This document shows positions 53,088 through 61,930 of a stretch of DNA of 64,000 nt, in pieces (the stretch's first letter is position 1; the number at the start of each line of letters is the position of its first letter). The translations under genes were made by a program, and so were the position numbers. The notes under the pieces are model-generated. The model was not told the origin of the DNA and ran no database searches. It saw nothing but the letters and a program-made list of their open reading frames with translations. The stretch is from assembly GCF_016110345.1 (NCBI RefSeq), contig NZ_AP019011.1, positions 1-64,000 of the forward strand, written 5' to 3'. This DNA comes from Fluviibacter phosphoraccumulans. Lineage in GTDB: Bacteria > Pseudomonadota > Gammaproteobacteria > Burkholderiales > Rhodocyclaceae.

Positions 53088-54800
53088 TTAGTTATTGAAT
53101 TTTTTTGTTTCGTGCCAGACAGTTGGATCAGCATGCTGCCAGGCAATACCGAGCCCCGGAACATACTGATCGAGTTTTGCGGCAGCCTCTTCGCCAAGCA
53201 AATCACCCTTGCGCAGATTAAGGAGCGCATGCGCCAGATTTTCCGGGCGCCCAGAGATGCCGCGGACCAGAATTCGGCTGGGTGTTACCTGGCGGGTGTG
53301 CGTTAGACCCGTTGCGCCAAGGAGTTCACAAACACCCATGATGGTATTGCGGTGAAAGTTAGCAACGCGCACCCCTTTGTCGGCCGGATCCAGCGCTTGC
53401 TGTCGACTTGGATCCTGTGTGGCAACGCCAGTAGGGCAGCGATTGGTGTCGCACGTCCTTGATTGAATACAGCCCAGAGCGAACATGAAGCCGCGGGCGG
53501 AATTGGCCCAATCTGCGCCAAGAGCACAGACCCGCATGATGTCAAAGGCGGAGATGATTTTGCCGGAAGCACCGATCCGAATTTCATCACGGAGCCCGGC
53601 ACCCACCAGACTGGCGTGAACCAGCCGCAAGGCATCCCGCAGCGGCATGCCGATGTGATCGGCAAACTCCACGGGAGCGGCGCCGGTGCCGCCTTCGCTA
53701 CCATCGACAACAATAAAGTCTGGTCGGATCCCCGAGGCCAGCATTGCTTTGACCAAGGCAAACCATTCCGTCATGCGGCCAATGCATAGCTTAAACCCCA
53801 CCGGCTTACCGTTAGAGAGACGGCGGAGCTTCTGGATAAACTGCAGCAGTTCCAGCGGTGTCTTGAAGGCACTGTGATCCGCTGGGGAGATGCAGTCCTG
53901 ATCCATCGGTATGCCGCGCGTCCGGGCAATTTCCGGTGTGATTTTGGCGGCCGGTAGTACGCCGCCATGCGCGGGTTTGGCACCTTGTGATAACTTGATT
54001 TCAATCATTTTTATCTGCGGCCGCGCCGCCACTTCGGCGAAGCGCTCTGGGTCGAAGCGGCCCTCTTTGGTGCGACATCCGAAATAGCCAGACCCAATCT
54101 CCCAGATCAGATCGCCACCGTGCCGCTCGTGGAATGCCGACACGGAACCCTCCCCGGTGTCATGGGCAAAACCACCCATGTGTGCGCCCTTGTTCAGTGC
54201 CATGATGGCATTGGCGGAAAGCGAGCCGTAGCTCATGGCAGAAATGTTAAAAATAGACAGGCTGTAGGGTTGCGTGCAGTCAGCCCCGCCGACCATGACG
54301 CGCAGCGTGGCCGGGTCCGGGTGTGGAATCGGGGCCAGCGACTGCATCAGCCACTCATAACCGGTTTGGTACGGGTCGATAATTGAGCCGAAGGCCTGCG
54401 TAGCCGGTAGATTTTTGGCGCGACGGTAAACCAGTACCCGTTGCTGATACGAAAAGGGTACTTTGTCGCGATCAGATTCAATCAGGTACTGTCGTATTTC
54501 CGGGCGGAATTTCTCAAAAACAAAGCGGATGTGTCCCGAAACTGGGTAATTTCTCAGAATGGCATGCCGGGTCTGGCGCACATCATGTAGGCCAAGCAAC
54601 GCCAGCCCGGAAAAGAGCAGAAGCATGGACCAGTCGAGCGCCCCGGGCATAAAGGACTCAAACAAGGCTTCTAATGAGTCCACGGACAGTCTGGGCAGCT
54701 GCACCACCAGAATGTCTTGCAGAAAAAATAGCGACAGCGCAATGCACAGGAGCCAGGGAATATATCGTCCCGGAAACGGTTTTAAATGCATGATGGTCAT
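53088..54800 (-). CDS. FMN-binding glutamate synthase-family protein, membrane-anchored
   Basis: The 570-residue protein carries the FMN-binding synthase domain of glutamate synthase (about 130-520), with GSEGGTGAAPVEFADHIG and the cluster cysteines in CIQSRTCDTNRCPTGVAT, but has no glutamine amidotransferase domain. Two N-terminal hydrophobic helices (about 12-32 and 58-72) anchor it in the membrane. Similar stand-alone proteins are widespread; their true reaction is not settled, so glutamate synthesis should not be assumed. The gene is divergent from the RRM-like gene. Confidence 0.9.
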   Translation of the reverse strand: MTIMHLKPFPGRYIPWLLCIALSLFFLQDILVVQLPRLSVDSLEALFESFMPGALDWSMLLLFSGLALLGLHDVRQTRHAILRNYPVSGHIRFVFEKFRPEIRQYLIESDRDKVPFSYQQRVLVYRRAKNLPATQAFGSIIDPYQTGYEWLMQSLAPIPHPDPATLRVMVGGADCTQPYSLSIFNISAMSYGSLSANAIMALNKGAHMGGFAHDTGEGSVSAFHERHGGDLIWEIGSGYFGCRTKEGRFDPERFAEVAARPQIKMIEIKLSQGAKPAHGGVLPAAKITPEIARTRGIPMDQDCISPADHSAFKTPLELLQFIQKLRRLSNGKPVGFKLCIGRMTEWFALVKAMLASGIRPDFIVVDGSEGGTGAAPVEFADHIGMPLRDALRLVHASLVGAGLRDEIRIGASGKIISAFDIMRVCALGADWANSARGFMFALGCIQSRTCDTNRCPTGVATQDPSRQQALDPADKGVRVANFHRNTIMGVCELLGATGLTHTRQVTPSRILVRGISGRPENLAHALLNLRKGDLLGEEAAAKLDQYVPGLGIAWQHADPTVWHETKKFNN

Positions 54801-54802
54801 GT

Positions 54803-54814
54803 TTATCCGGATAA
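54803..54814. promoter_or_regulatory. Perfect palindrome TTATCCGGATAA next to the glutamate-synthase-like start
   Basis: A 12-base perfect palindrome lies two bases upstream of the start codon of the gene at 53088-54800 and overlaps its expected ribosome site. It may be an operator or a chance palindrome. Confidence 0.25.
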
Positions 54815-54878
54815 TGATGTTTGTTCGCGATTGAGCTTAATAGCGACATATTACAATTGACGCGGTATATCTAAAGTG

Positions 54879-55130
54879 ATGAATGAATTTGCACACCGGT
54901 TGTATCTGACCAATATTCCCCCAGAGGTTACAGAAGCGGAAATCCGCGCCCTGGTCTTCAAATACACCCGCCAGGAGCCGGTGGACTTCAAGCGTGTTGA
55001 CGAAGTCAGCGAGCATCCCGTCTATGTGCTCAGCTTCAATGGCTTGCTGGATGGCGAGCTCCAGGAGATTGTTTCACGTCTCCATGATCTGTACTGGCAC
55101 GAACACCATATCGTCGCCCACGTTATTTAA
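54879..55130 (+). CDS. Small RRM-like protein
   Basis: The 83-residue protein has the beta-alpha-beta pattern of an RNA recognition motif. RLYLTNIPPEVTEAEIRALV fits RNP2 and helix 1, and HPVYVLSFNG fits the RNP1 strand, though it lacks the usual aromatic pair of RNP1. RNA binding is therefore likely but not certain. The ATG at 54879 is one codon inside a GTG at 54876. It lies 56 bases before ychF on the same strand and may share its transcript. Confidence 0.7.
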   Translation: MNEFAHRLYLTNIPPEVTEAEIRALVFKYTRQEPVDFKRVDEVSEHPVYVLSFNGLLDGELQEIVSRLHDLYWHEHHIVAHVI

Positions 55131-55186
55131 GTGCGGATGGATTAAAATACGTTCGATATCTAACATTCGGCAACACAAGGAATTTC

Positions 55187-56278
55187 ATGAGTCTCAAATG
55201 CGGCATCGTCGGCCTGCCTAACGTCGGCAAATCTACTCTGTTTAACGCGCTGACCAAGGCAGGCATCGCCGCCGAAAATTATCCGTTCTGCACCATTGAA
55301 CCCAATGTGGGCATTGTTGAAGTGCCGGATCCCCGTCTGGATGCCTTATCGGAAATCGTCAAGCCGCAACGTGTGCAGCCAGCCATTGTTGAATTCGTGG
55401 ATATCGCCGGACTTGTGGCGGGTGCCTCCAAAGGCGAAGGTCTGGGCAATCAGTTTTTGGCCAACATTCGGGAAACCGATGCAGTCGTTAATGTCGTGCG
55501 TTGTTTTGATGATGAAAACGTCGTGCATGTATCAGGTCGGGTTGATCCGATCGCGGATATTGAAACGATTGTGACCGAACTGGCGCTGGCCGATCTGGCC
55601 GTCGTTGAGCGGACGATGAATCGCGATGGCAAGAAAGCCAAGTCAGGCGATAAAGATGCGCAAAAGCTGGTCGCTATTCTTGAAAAACTGCTGCCGCACC
55701 TGAATGAAGGCAAACCGGCAAGAACCATGGGTTTGTCTGATGAAGAGAAGCTGGTGCTCAAGCCGCTGTGTCTGCTGACGATCAAGCCGGCCATGTATGT
55801 GGGTAACGTGCTTGAAGATGGCTTTGAAAACAACCCGTTCCTTGATCGCCTGCGTGAGTTTGCAGCGCAGGAAGGTGCGCCGGTTGTTGCCGTGTGTGCC
55901 AAGCTCGAAGCCGAGTTGGCTGATCTGGATGACGAAGACAAGCAAGCCTTCATGGCGGATCTGGGGCTGGAGGAGCCGGGTCTTAACCGCGTGATTCGTG
56001 CTGGTTATGACCTGCTGGGTCTGCAAACTTACTTTACGGCGGGTGTGAAGGAAGTCCGGGCCTGGACGATTCACAAGGGCGATACCGGTCCGCAAGCGGC
56101 CGGGGTGATTCACACCGACTTCGAAAAAGGCTTCATTCGCGCCCAGACCATTGCTTTTGCTGACTTCATTGCCTACAAGGGTGAGCAAGGCGCTAAAGAA
56201 GCCGGCAAGATGCGTGCAGAAGGCAAAGAGTACGTCGTGCAGGATGGTGACGTCCTTAATTTCCTCTTCAACGTCTGA
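55187..56278 (+). CDS. ychF: Redox-regulated ATPase/GTPase YchF
   Basis: YchF is an Obg-family P-loop protein that hydrolyses ATP and is linked to ribosomes and stress response. The 363-residue protein has G1 GLPNVGKSTLFNAL, NYPFCTIEPN, G3 DIAGLVAGASKGEGLGNQFL as adjoining segments, and the C-terminal TGS domain (ADFIAYKGEQGAKEAGKMRAEGKEYVVQDGDVL, in pieces). A clear AAGGA site precedes the ATG. It follows the RRM-like gene and precedes the SYLF gene by eight bases. Confidence 0.96.
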   Translation: MSLKCGIVGLPNVGKSTLFNALTKAGIAAENYPFCTIEPNVGIVEVPDPRLDALSEIVKPQRVQPAIVEFVDIAGLVAGASKGEGLGNQFLANIRETDAVVNVVRCFDDENVVHVSGRVDPIADIETIVTELALADLAVVERTMNRDGKKAKSGDKDAQKLVAILEKLLPHLNEGKPARTMGLSDEEKLVLKPLCLLTIKPAMYVGNVLEDGFENNPFLDRLREFAAQEGAPVVAVCAKLEAELADLDDEDKQAFMADLGLEEPGLNRVIRAGYDLLGLQTYFTAGVKEVRAWTIHKGDTGPQAAGVIHTDFEKGFIRAQTIAFADFIAYKGEQGAKEAGKMRAEGKEYVVQDGDVLNFLFNV

Positions 56279-56286
56279 TAGCCGCT

Positions 56287-56859
56287 ATGACCAAATTACT
56301 TACCGCGTTAGCCGTTTTTCTTTGTCTGACCCAACCTGCGCAAGCGGCGTTTTATGACAGCAAAACCGTGGCACAACAGCGTGCCGACATTCTCAAAACC
56401 AACGATCAAACGCTGCAACGTCTTTATCGACTGGAGCCGCACGCGCGTGAACTGGTGGATAAATCGGCGGGATATGCCACGTTTAGCAACTTCGGCATGA
56501 AGATTTTTATCGCCGGCGGTGGTTCGGGTTCAGGTGTGGTGTTCCGTAAGGGTGAAGCGAAACCTGTTTTCATGAAGATGGTAGAAGTGCAGGCCGGCCT
56601 GGGTATTGGCATCAAATCCTTCAACGTCATCTTTGTGTTTGAGAATGAAAAAGCGCTCAACAGTTTCATCAACTCTGGCTGGGAATTCGGTGGGCAGGCA
56701 ACTGCCGCTGCCAAGTATGAAAACAATGGCGGCTCCTACCAAGGCGCGACGAACGTGTCTGACGGTGTTTGGATGTATCAACTCACCGACTCCGGGCTTG
56801 CTGCTGAAATTACGGCCAAGGGCACCAAGTATTATCAGGACACGGACCTGAATAAATAA
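56287..56859 (+). CDS. SYLF-domain (YSC84-like) exported lipid-binding protein
   Basis: The 190-residue protein has a signal peptide (LLTALAVFLCLTQPAQA) and the SYLF domain, known in other proteins to bind phosphoinositides or membranes. Typical segments are YATFSNFGMKIFIAGGGSGSGVV, read in parts, and the later AGLGIGIKSFNVIFVFENEKAL. It probably acts in the periplasm or on the outer membrane. It starts eight bases after ychF. Confidence 0.85.
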   Translation: MTKLLTALAVFLCLTQPAQAAFYDSKTVAQQRADILKTNDQTLQRLYRLEPHARELVDKSAGYATFSNFGMKIFIAGGGSGSGVVFRKGEAKPVFMKMVEVQAGLGIGIKSFNVIFVFENEKALNSFINSGWEFGGQATAAAKYENNGGSYQGATNVSDGVWMYQLTDSGLAAEITAKGTKYYQDTDLNK

Positions 56860-56889
56860 CCCCGGCCTTATCCCTTGCGCGGCGGGCGC

Positions 56890-57843
56890 ATGCGTGCCTC
56901 TCTGACGTCTCAACCGAGAATCGGGCGTTTTGCGCCATCGCCGACCGGGCCGCTGCATTTCGGGTCACTAGTGGCGGCAGTCGCCAGCTACTTAGAGGCC
57001 AGAGATGGGCAGTGGTTGTTACGTATTGAAGACGTCGATCGGCCGCGCGCTGTGGCCGGTATGGCAGCCCTGCAACAAGAGATGCTGCAGGCTTATGGCT
57101 TTGAGTGGGAAGGGGCAGTCATTCAGCAGTCCGACCGGGCGGCACTCTACGACGCAGCATTAACAAAGCTTATTGCGGCTAATCTGGCTTACCCCTGCAC
57201 CTGCAGTCGCAGTGCTTTGGCGGCTTATCCAGATTCTCGAATCGGTGTGGATGGCGCGCGGGTTTATCCCGGCATCTGTCAGCATTGGCAGCATGGAGAC
57301 CCGATACCAGAGGGGGCTGCGTGGCGGTTCCGCGTCGGTGGCGTCAATGCGCCCGATTGGGTTTTCGTCGACCAGGTTCAGGGCACCTTTAGCCAGCAGT
57401 TGGCGCGCGACGTGGGCGACTTTGTGTTGCGTCGCGCAGATGGCTGTACCACCTACCAATTGGCGGTAGTCGTTGATGATCTGGCACAAGGCGTGACGCA
57501 GGTGGTGCGTGGCGCCGATTTGCTGGATTCAACGCTGCGACAGATGGCCCTGATCACCGCGTTGGGCGGGCAAGTGCCAGACTACGCGCATGTTCCCGTG
57601 GCGGTTAATGCAGCGGGAGAGAAGCTATCCAAGCAGACTTTGGCGCCGACGCTATCGGTCGCTTCAGAGGCTGAACGCGTTGGTGCGTTGTGGTCCGTGC
57701 TCAGTTTTCTGGGGCAGGCTCCGCCCGATGCATTGTTGCGGGCGAGCCAGGCTGAGTTGTGGGCCTGGGCCAAAACGCACTGGTTATTGGATCGAGTGCC
57801 CAAACAGCGCAGCATGATGGTGCCGACTTTGCGCGCGCTCTAG
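56890..57843 (+). CDS. gluQ: Glutamyl-queuosine tRNA(Asp) synthetase GluQ
   Basis: GluQ attaches glutamate to the queuosine base of tRNA-Asp. The 317-residue protein resembles a truncated GluRS without an anticodon-binding domain. It has the HIGH-like PSPTGPLHFGSL, the zinc cysteines in CTCSRSAL and YPGIC, and the KMSKS-like EKLSKQ. ATG at 56890 is preferred over TTG at 56875. It links functionally with queC and queE in the same window. Confidence 0.94.
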   Translation: MRASLTSQPRIGRFAPSPTGPLHFGSLVAAVASYLEARDGQWLLRIEDVDRPRAVAGMAALQQEMLQAYGFEWEGAVIQQSDRAALYDAALTKLIAANLAYPCTCSRSALAAYPDSRIGVDGARVYPGICQHWQHGDPIPEGAAWRFRVGGVNAPDWVFVDQVQGTFSQQLARDVGDFVLRRADGCTTYQLAVVVDDLAQGVTQVVRGADLLDSTLRQMALITALGGQVPDYAHVPVAVNAAGEKLSKQTLAPTLSVASEAERVGALWSVLSFLGQAPPDALLRASQAELWAWAKTHWLLDRVPKQRSMMVPTLRAL

Positions 57844-58025
57844 GCTTGTTTACATGCGCTTAACTTGATTTCCATGGGTGTCTACCGCTTTTGCATGGAT
57901 ATTTCGGTACTTTTGCATGAGATTTACCCGCTGCGGGGTGGTCAATCCACCTCAGAGGCCCTTGAGAAGGACGAGTAGACTGATATCTAATTGATATTAA
58001 GATAATTTTTCGGCTTGGCCGAAAC
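57844..58025 (+). promoter_or_regulatory. Porin upstream region with stacked inverted repeats
   Basis: The gap between gluQ and the porin holds GGTGG-tcaat-CCACC (57937-57951) and a 7-bp perfect hairpin with a 3-base loop (58008-58024). The latter ends one base before the expected porin ATG and covers the place of a ribosome binding site. The region should contain the porin promoter and leader; no clear -35/-10 pair stands out. Confidence 0.4.
57888..57919 (+). repeat. Direct repeat CTTTTGCATG upstream of the porin
   Basis: CTTTTGCATG occurs at 57888-57897 and 57910-57919, a 22-base period of about two helix turns. The layout suggests paired binding sites of a regulator in front of the porin gene, but no consensus is recognised. 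Confidence 0.3.
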
Positions 58026-59357
58026 ATGTAAAAGAAACTAATCGCTCTGGCAGTTGCTGGTCTGTCGACCGCTGCCTTCGCACAAACCAACGTCACCATC
58101 TACGGTGTTGCTGACGTTTCGGCTCAAGGCACCAACATGGGTAAGGGCTCGGCACTGGGCGCAAATCCAGCTGACGGCGGAGCTTTCAATCTGAAGTCGA
58201 ACAGCTCGCTGATCGGTTTCAAGGGTACCGAAGATCTGGGCAACGGCCTCAAGGCTCTGTTCCAGATCGAAACTAACGTAAACGTAACAGGCGGCGGTAC
58301 TGGCCCAGTTGCCAATACTGGTAACAGCGCTTTTGGTTCGCTGCGTGACACGTATGTTGGCGTAAGCAGCAAGTACGGTACAGCCATGGGCGGCTATCTG
58401 TCGACCCCGTTCCGATCGACGTTGACCTCGTTTGACGTGATGCCAGGTGCTACCGGTGACGGTCGTATCGAAAACCTCATGGGCAACATGCGCATGACGG
58501 GCTCGGCTCTGGGCTACGCAGCTAACACGGGTTATCTGCAAGCATCTTCGTCGGTTCGTGCAACGGCTCTGGCCTATGCTCTGCCGACTCTGTACGGTTT
58601 CAATGGTTCGATCGCCTACACGGGCTCGAACAATAACGGTTCGACCAACCAGACTACGGTTGGTCCTGTGACCGAAAATTCTACAGGCACTTCGATCACC
58701 AGCCAAACCGTAGCTGCTCCTCAGTCGGCATTGTCGATGAATCTGGGTTGGACCGGTTATGGTGTGAACGTTGCTGGTGCTTTCCAGCAAGCCAAGGTGA
58801 ATAACTCGTTTACGTACAGCGGTCCTGTGACTGTTAGTGGCACTGATCCTGTGACTGGCGTCACTGGCAATACAAGTGTTACTGCTAATGGCTCGGGTAC
58901 GCTGAATGCTCAAACTTACACCAGCTACCTGATCGGTGCTTCGTACACCGGCCTGCCAGGTCTGAAGGCTTCGGTTGTTTACAACCGTAACACCCTGAGC
59001 ACCAACAACCCGAACACTAACTCGCTGCTGAACGGCGCAAGCAAGATCTCCAACAATGGTATCTATGTTGGTGCTTCGTACCGTTTTGGCAACAACGAGC
59101 CGCGTCTGTCGTATGCAAACCTGAGCAACACCACGGGTGCTAACAGTGCATACTACGGTGGCCAGGATGGTGCTAACCAGTGGACGGCTAACTGGGGCTA
59201 CTACCTGAGCAAGCGTACGCAGGTTTACGGTCTGGTTTCGTACCTGAAGAACAATGCTAACTCGAACTACAGCATGGCGTCTGGTGGTACTTCGATTCAG
59301 CCGACTGCTGGTCAGAACCTCACCACCTACGGTGTCGGTATGCGCACCAACTTCTAA
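58026..59357 (+). CDS. General porin of Gram-negative bacteria, start region disrupted by a stop at codon 2
   Basis: The frame encodes a complete betaproteobacterial trimeric porin: a signal peptide (KKLIALAVAGLSTAAFA), mature start QTNVTIYGVADV, PEFG-like NLKSNSSLIGFKGTEDLGNG, and the final YGVGMRTNF. The codons are those of a highly expressed gene. But the expected ATG at 58026 is followed by TAA instead of AAA, a single A-to-T change. No other in-frame ATG, GTG or TTG exists before the ATG at 58137. Starting there gives a 406-residue protein without signal peptide, so the gene is either broken, expressed by an unusual start, or affected by a sequence error. A terminator follows. Confidence 0.9.
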
Positions 59358-59383
59358 TCAGTTAGTTTCCTGATTTAGAGTGA

Positions 59384-59410
59384 AACGGGAGCCTTCGGGC
59401 TCCCGTTTTT
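59384..59410 (+). terminator. Rho-independent terminator of the porin gene
   Basis: A 10-bp perfect stem (AACGGGAGCC with GGCTCCCGTT) and a TTCG tetraloop are followed by T at 59406-59410. It lies 26 bases past the porin stop and before the convergent integrase. Confidence 0.9.
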
Positions 59411-59422
59411 ATTGGTGCTTTG

Positions 59423-60748
59423 TCAGCGTAATGGTTCGATCTTGAAGTAATCACCAGTGTCTCGACCCATGTGCCAGTTCGCCAACAATTCCTCACGATG
59501 TATTTCAACCCACGCATTCGCCAGCAGCTGCTTGTTGGTAGGTAGCTGCCCATAAACTGTCTCGCTGGTTTCAATATTCATCATCAGTTCGTGACCCTGG
59601 TATTGCAGCAATAACGTGGGCGTTTCAACGTGCTGCGGGATATTGGTAGAGAAAGCAGCCACCAGCCCGTAAAACGCTGAGACAATTTGTTGATCAGTCG
59701 CTACACGTCTTTTGATAAGCGGTTTGACGAACAAATGGCTGAGATCGATACCAGCTACATCAAAGTGCATCATTGCTTCAAACAGTGGCTGGAGCGGATA
59801 CTGCTCGTTGCCATACTTTCGACCGGCTGAACTATTGGTATGACCCGTCAGCGCATCATGAACCGCTTCTTCAATCCCCATCTGCCGGCAACAGTCTTTA
59901 AACGTATGGCGGAAGCTATGAAATACTTTTCTGGGGTCAGTGATTTTCAGGGTATTGCGCAGCCAAAGCGAGAACCAAGTGCTGAAATAGCCCGCCAGCT
60001 TGCCGCGTGGATTCGGCTTGAGATGCGGAAACAACAAGCGGTCTGGCTCTCCTTTTGCCACATAGTCGATAAAGCCACACGCCAAAAGGACTGGGTGGAC
60101 AGGTATGCGACGACGCGATGATGGATTTTTCAACTTGGCATGGGCTGCTTCGTCCGTAATGTTCAAATAGTGTCCCAGCCCATTCACAAAACGCACATCG
60201 CGCACCAACAGCTGCGCCAGCTCTTCAACACGAGCGCCAGTGTAGAGCGCCAGCAATGGCAGCCAGTATGCCGCCTCATAGCCGCCGCCACGTGGAAGTA
60301 ATTTCTCGGAATAGACCGGAGAGTTGAAAATCCGATGCAAGTCTTGAGCATCAAACGCCACTCGCTGCTTGATAGTGGGTTTGTTCAATGTCTTGATATT
60401 TTGAGCGGGATTGTCGTCCATCAACTCATAATCGATCGCCGCTTCAAACAGACGACGGATGATGCTGACTTTGTTGATGGTAGTGGTGACGCTATAGCCC
60501 TGTTCCAGCAGCGCATCCCGATACATCACGATATCTTTGCGGGTCAATTCAAGCAGCGGTTTGTAGCGGACAAGCTGGGCAAACTGTTTAAGGTTTTTCC
60601 AGTAAGCATCAACGGTCGTCTCGCGGCGCTGCATTGATGACTTCTGCCACAGCGCAAAAAGCTCTTCGTAAGGCGTCAAACTTAAAATTTTCGTGGATAC
60701 GACGGACGAAACGATCGGACGAACAGTAACATCAGTCTCACACCACAT
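59423..60748 (-). CDS. Tyrosine-type site-specific integrase with a DUF4160-like C-terminal tail
   Basis: This phage/ICE-type recombinase is 441 residues long. Residues about 25-115 form the SAM-like core-binding domain. Residues 130-335 form the catalytic domain with R173 in GARVEEL, H277 and R280 in HSFRH, H303 in TGHTNS and Y312 in KYG. The C-terminal ~85 residues (about 355-441) are not part of a normal integrase. LPTNKQLLANAWVEIHREEL and the end FKIEPLR look like the second half of a DUF4160 protein, a small family often paired with DUF2442 proteins. The integrase sits at the likely left edge of a mobile element that begins past the porin terminator. Confidence 0.88.
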   Translation of the reverse strand: MWCETDVTVRPIVSSVVSTKILSLTPYEELFALWQKSSMQRRETTVDAYWKNLKQFAQLVRYKPLLELTRKDIVMYRDALLEQGYSVTTTINKVSIIRRLFEAAIDYELMDDNPAQNIKTLNKPTIKQRVAFDAQDLHRIFNSPVYSEKLLPRGGGYEAAYWLPLLALYTGARVEELAQLLVRDVRFVNGLGHYLNITDEAAHAKLKNPSSRRRIPVHPVLLACGFIDYVAKGEPDRLLFPHLKPNPRGKLAGYFSTWFSLWLRNTLKITDPRKVFHSFRHTFKDCCRQMGIEEAVHDALTGHTNSSAGRKYGNEQYPLQPLFEAMMHFDVAGIDLSHLFVKPLIKRRVATDQQIVSAFYGLVAAFSTNIPQHVETPTLLLQYQGHELMMNIETSETVYGQLPTNKQLLANAWVEIHREELLANWHMGRDTGDYFKIEPLR

Positions 60749-60771
60749 CGTTACCTACTCGACTGTATGAA

Positions 60772-60963
60772 TTAGATGGATTGGGTCGGTTTTGCCAGCC
60801 GTTGTGCTTGCTGCTGGAGCTTTTGCTGAACTTTGCGTTGTCGTTCACGCTGCAGAGCCACTTTTGCTGAATCGACTTGCTGCTTAAGTGCCCGGATACG
60901 AGCTTGGGCTGGATTAAGCGGTTTTTGAGTGGGCTGGGCTTCGATGACCTCTTTAATGTGCAT
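60772..60963 (-). CDS. Small basic coiled-coil protein
   Basis: The 63-residue protein is unknown. It is rich in Gln, Lys, Arg and Ala, with a heptad-like helix over about residues 22-58 (VALQRERQRKVQQKLQQQAQR). It lies 23 bases upstream of the integrase on the same strand and could be co-expressed. Its small size leaves some doubt that it is a real gene. Confidence 0.45.
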   Translation of the reverse strand: MHIKEVIEAQPTQKPLNPAQARIRALKQQVDSAKVALQRERQRKVQQKLQQQAQRLAKPTQSI

Positions 60964-61005
60964 ATTGTATTTAGCGCTCGTCTGTCCATGTCTTGTAAAC
61001 CACCA

Positions 61006-61446
61006 TCACTTACCAAAGCCGGATTTCAAGGTGTTCGCTGCGTTGTCGATTGCATCATCCAGTTCGCCGTTCTCCGTCGCTTGTTTCACGATTTCCAGGG
61101 TGTTCACGAGTTCCGCCGTGTTCGCCACTTCAATCGCATACTTGCCTTTCGCCAGTTCCAGCACTTTCGCGCCATAACGGACTGACAGTGCCAACTTACC
61201 GTTATCCCCTGTAAACCACCACCCCTTGACCCGTTTACTGGTTTCGACCTGTTTACGGATACCCGTCTCCTTGTCGGTCAATGTGCGGACTTTGGTAAAC
61301 AAATGCGTGGTGCCATTTGCCTGTGCTGTCGCCAGTTCGATCTGTTCCGCGATACGACCAATCAGTTTGTTACGACGCTGAACGACCTGCGGTAAGTTTT
61401 GGGGTTTACGAGTAGCAGTCAGCTTGAGTGCGGATAGTGCCGTCAT
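61006..61446 (-). CDS. DUF6641-like protein
   Basis: The 146-residue protein matches, from memory, the DUF6641 family found near mobile elements: an opening SALKLTATRKPQ, RRNKLIGRIAEQI, and WWFTGDNGKLALSVRYGAKVLELAKGKYAIEVAN in consecutive pieces, ending KSGFGK. Function is unknown. ATG at 61446 is chosen for AGGA seven bases upstream, against ATG or other starts up to 61470. It is divergent from the small protein at 61589. Confidence 0.7.
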   Translation of the reverse strand: MTALSALKLTATRKPQNLPQVVQRRNKLIGRIAEQIELATAQANGTTHLFTKVRTLTDKETGIRKQVETSKRVKGWWFTGDNGKLALSVRYGAKVLELAKGKYAIEVANTAELVNTLEIVKQATENGELDDAIDNAANTLKSGFGK

Positions 61447-61588
61447 TTCAAATCCTTTGTTTGGTTGCAATGACTACACATTAGTTTCGGATTTTGGATT
61501 GGACGACCGATTTCCGCTGGTTGCCTCTTCATCGATAGTTAAAGGCCAGATTTTTTCGTCTTTCTTTATCACGCCGCTAAATACTTGC

Positions 61589-61930
61589 ATGAAAAAGAAT
61601 GCACTAACCCACAAACAGTTTGCCATCCAACACCAAAACAAACGTGACACAGGATTAACCGATTGGTGGCTGCGCAACAATGGCATCAAAGCTCAAATCA
61701 TTTCCAACACCCATAGCAAGCTCATTCAGGCACAGCACGAGGCGCACTTACTGCTCTCAAACCACATTGACTTACTGACCAGAGACCAAATCAAGGCACT
61801 CAAAAACTTCCAGCGCAAAATGAACACAGGCCACATTCGCAAGAAACTCAAACCCGAAGCAGCGTATCAAGTGCTGAACATCAGCACCAAAGTCGTTCGG
61901 TTGATGCACAGGCAGGCTAAGGCAAAATAA
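61589..61930 (+). CDS. Small basic protein of unknown function
   Basis: The 113-residue protein is strongly basic and Gln/His/Lys-rich (KKNALTHKQFAIQHQNKRD) and predicted mostly helical. A frame from 61424 would overlap the divergent DUF6641-like gene, so the ATG at 61589 is used. It may be a DNA-associated protein of the mobile element, but no family is recognised. Confidence 0.55.
   Translation: MKKNALTHKQFAIQHQNKRDTGLTDWWLRNNGIKAQIISNTHSKLIQAQHEAHLLLSNHIDLLTRDQIKALKNFQRKMNTGHIRKKLKPEAAYQVLNISTKVVRLMHRQAKAK

Noticed and set aside
58038..58913. 291-codon minus-strand frame opposite the porin
   Set aside because: The porin frame on the plus strand has strong codon bias and a full barrel; the antisense frame is a by-product of that bias.
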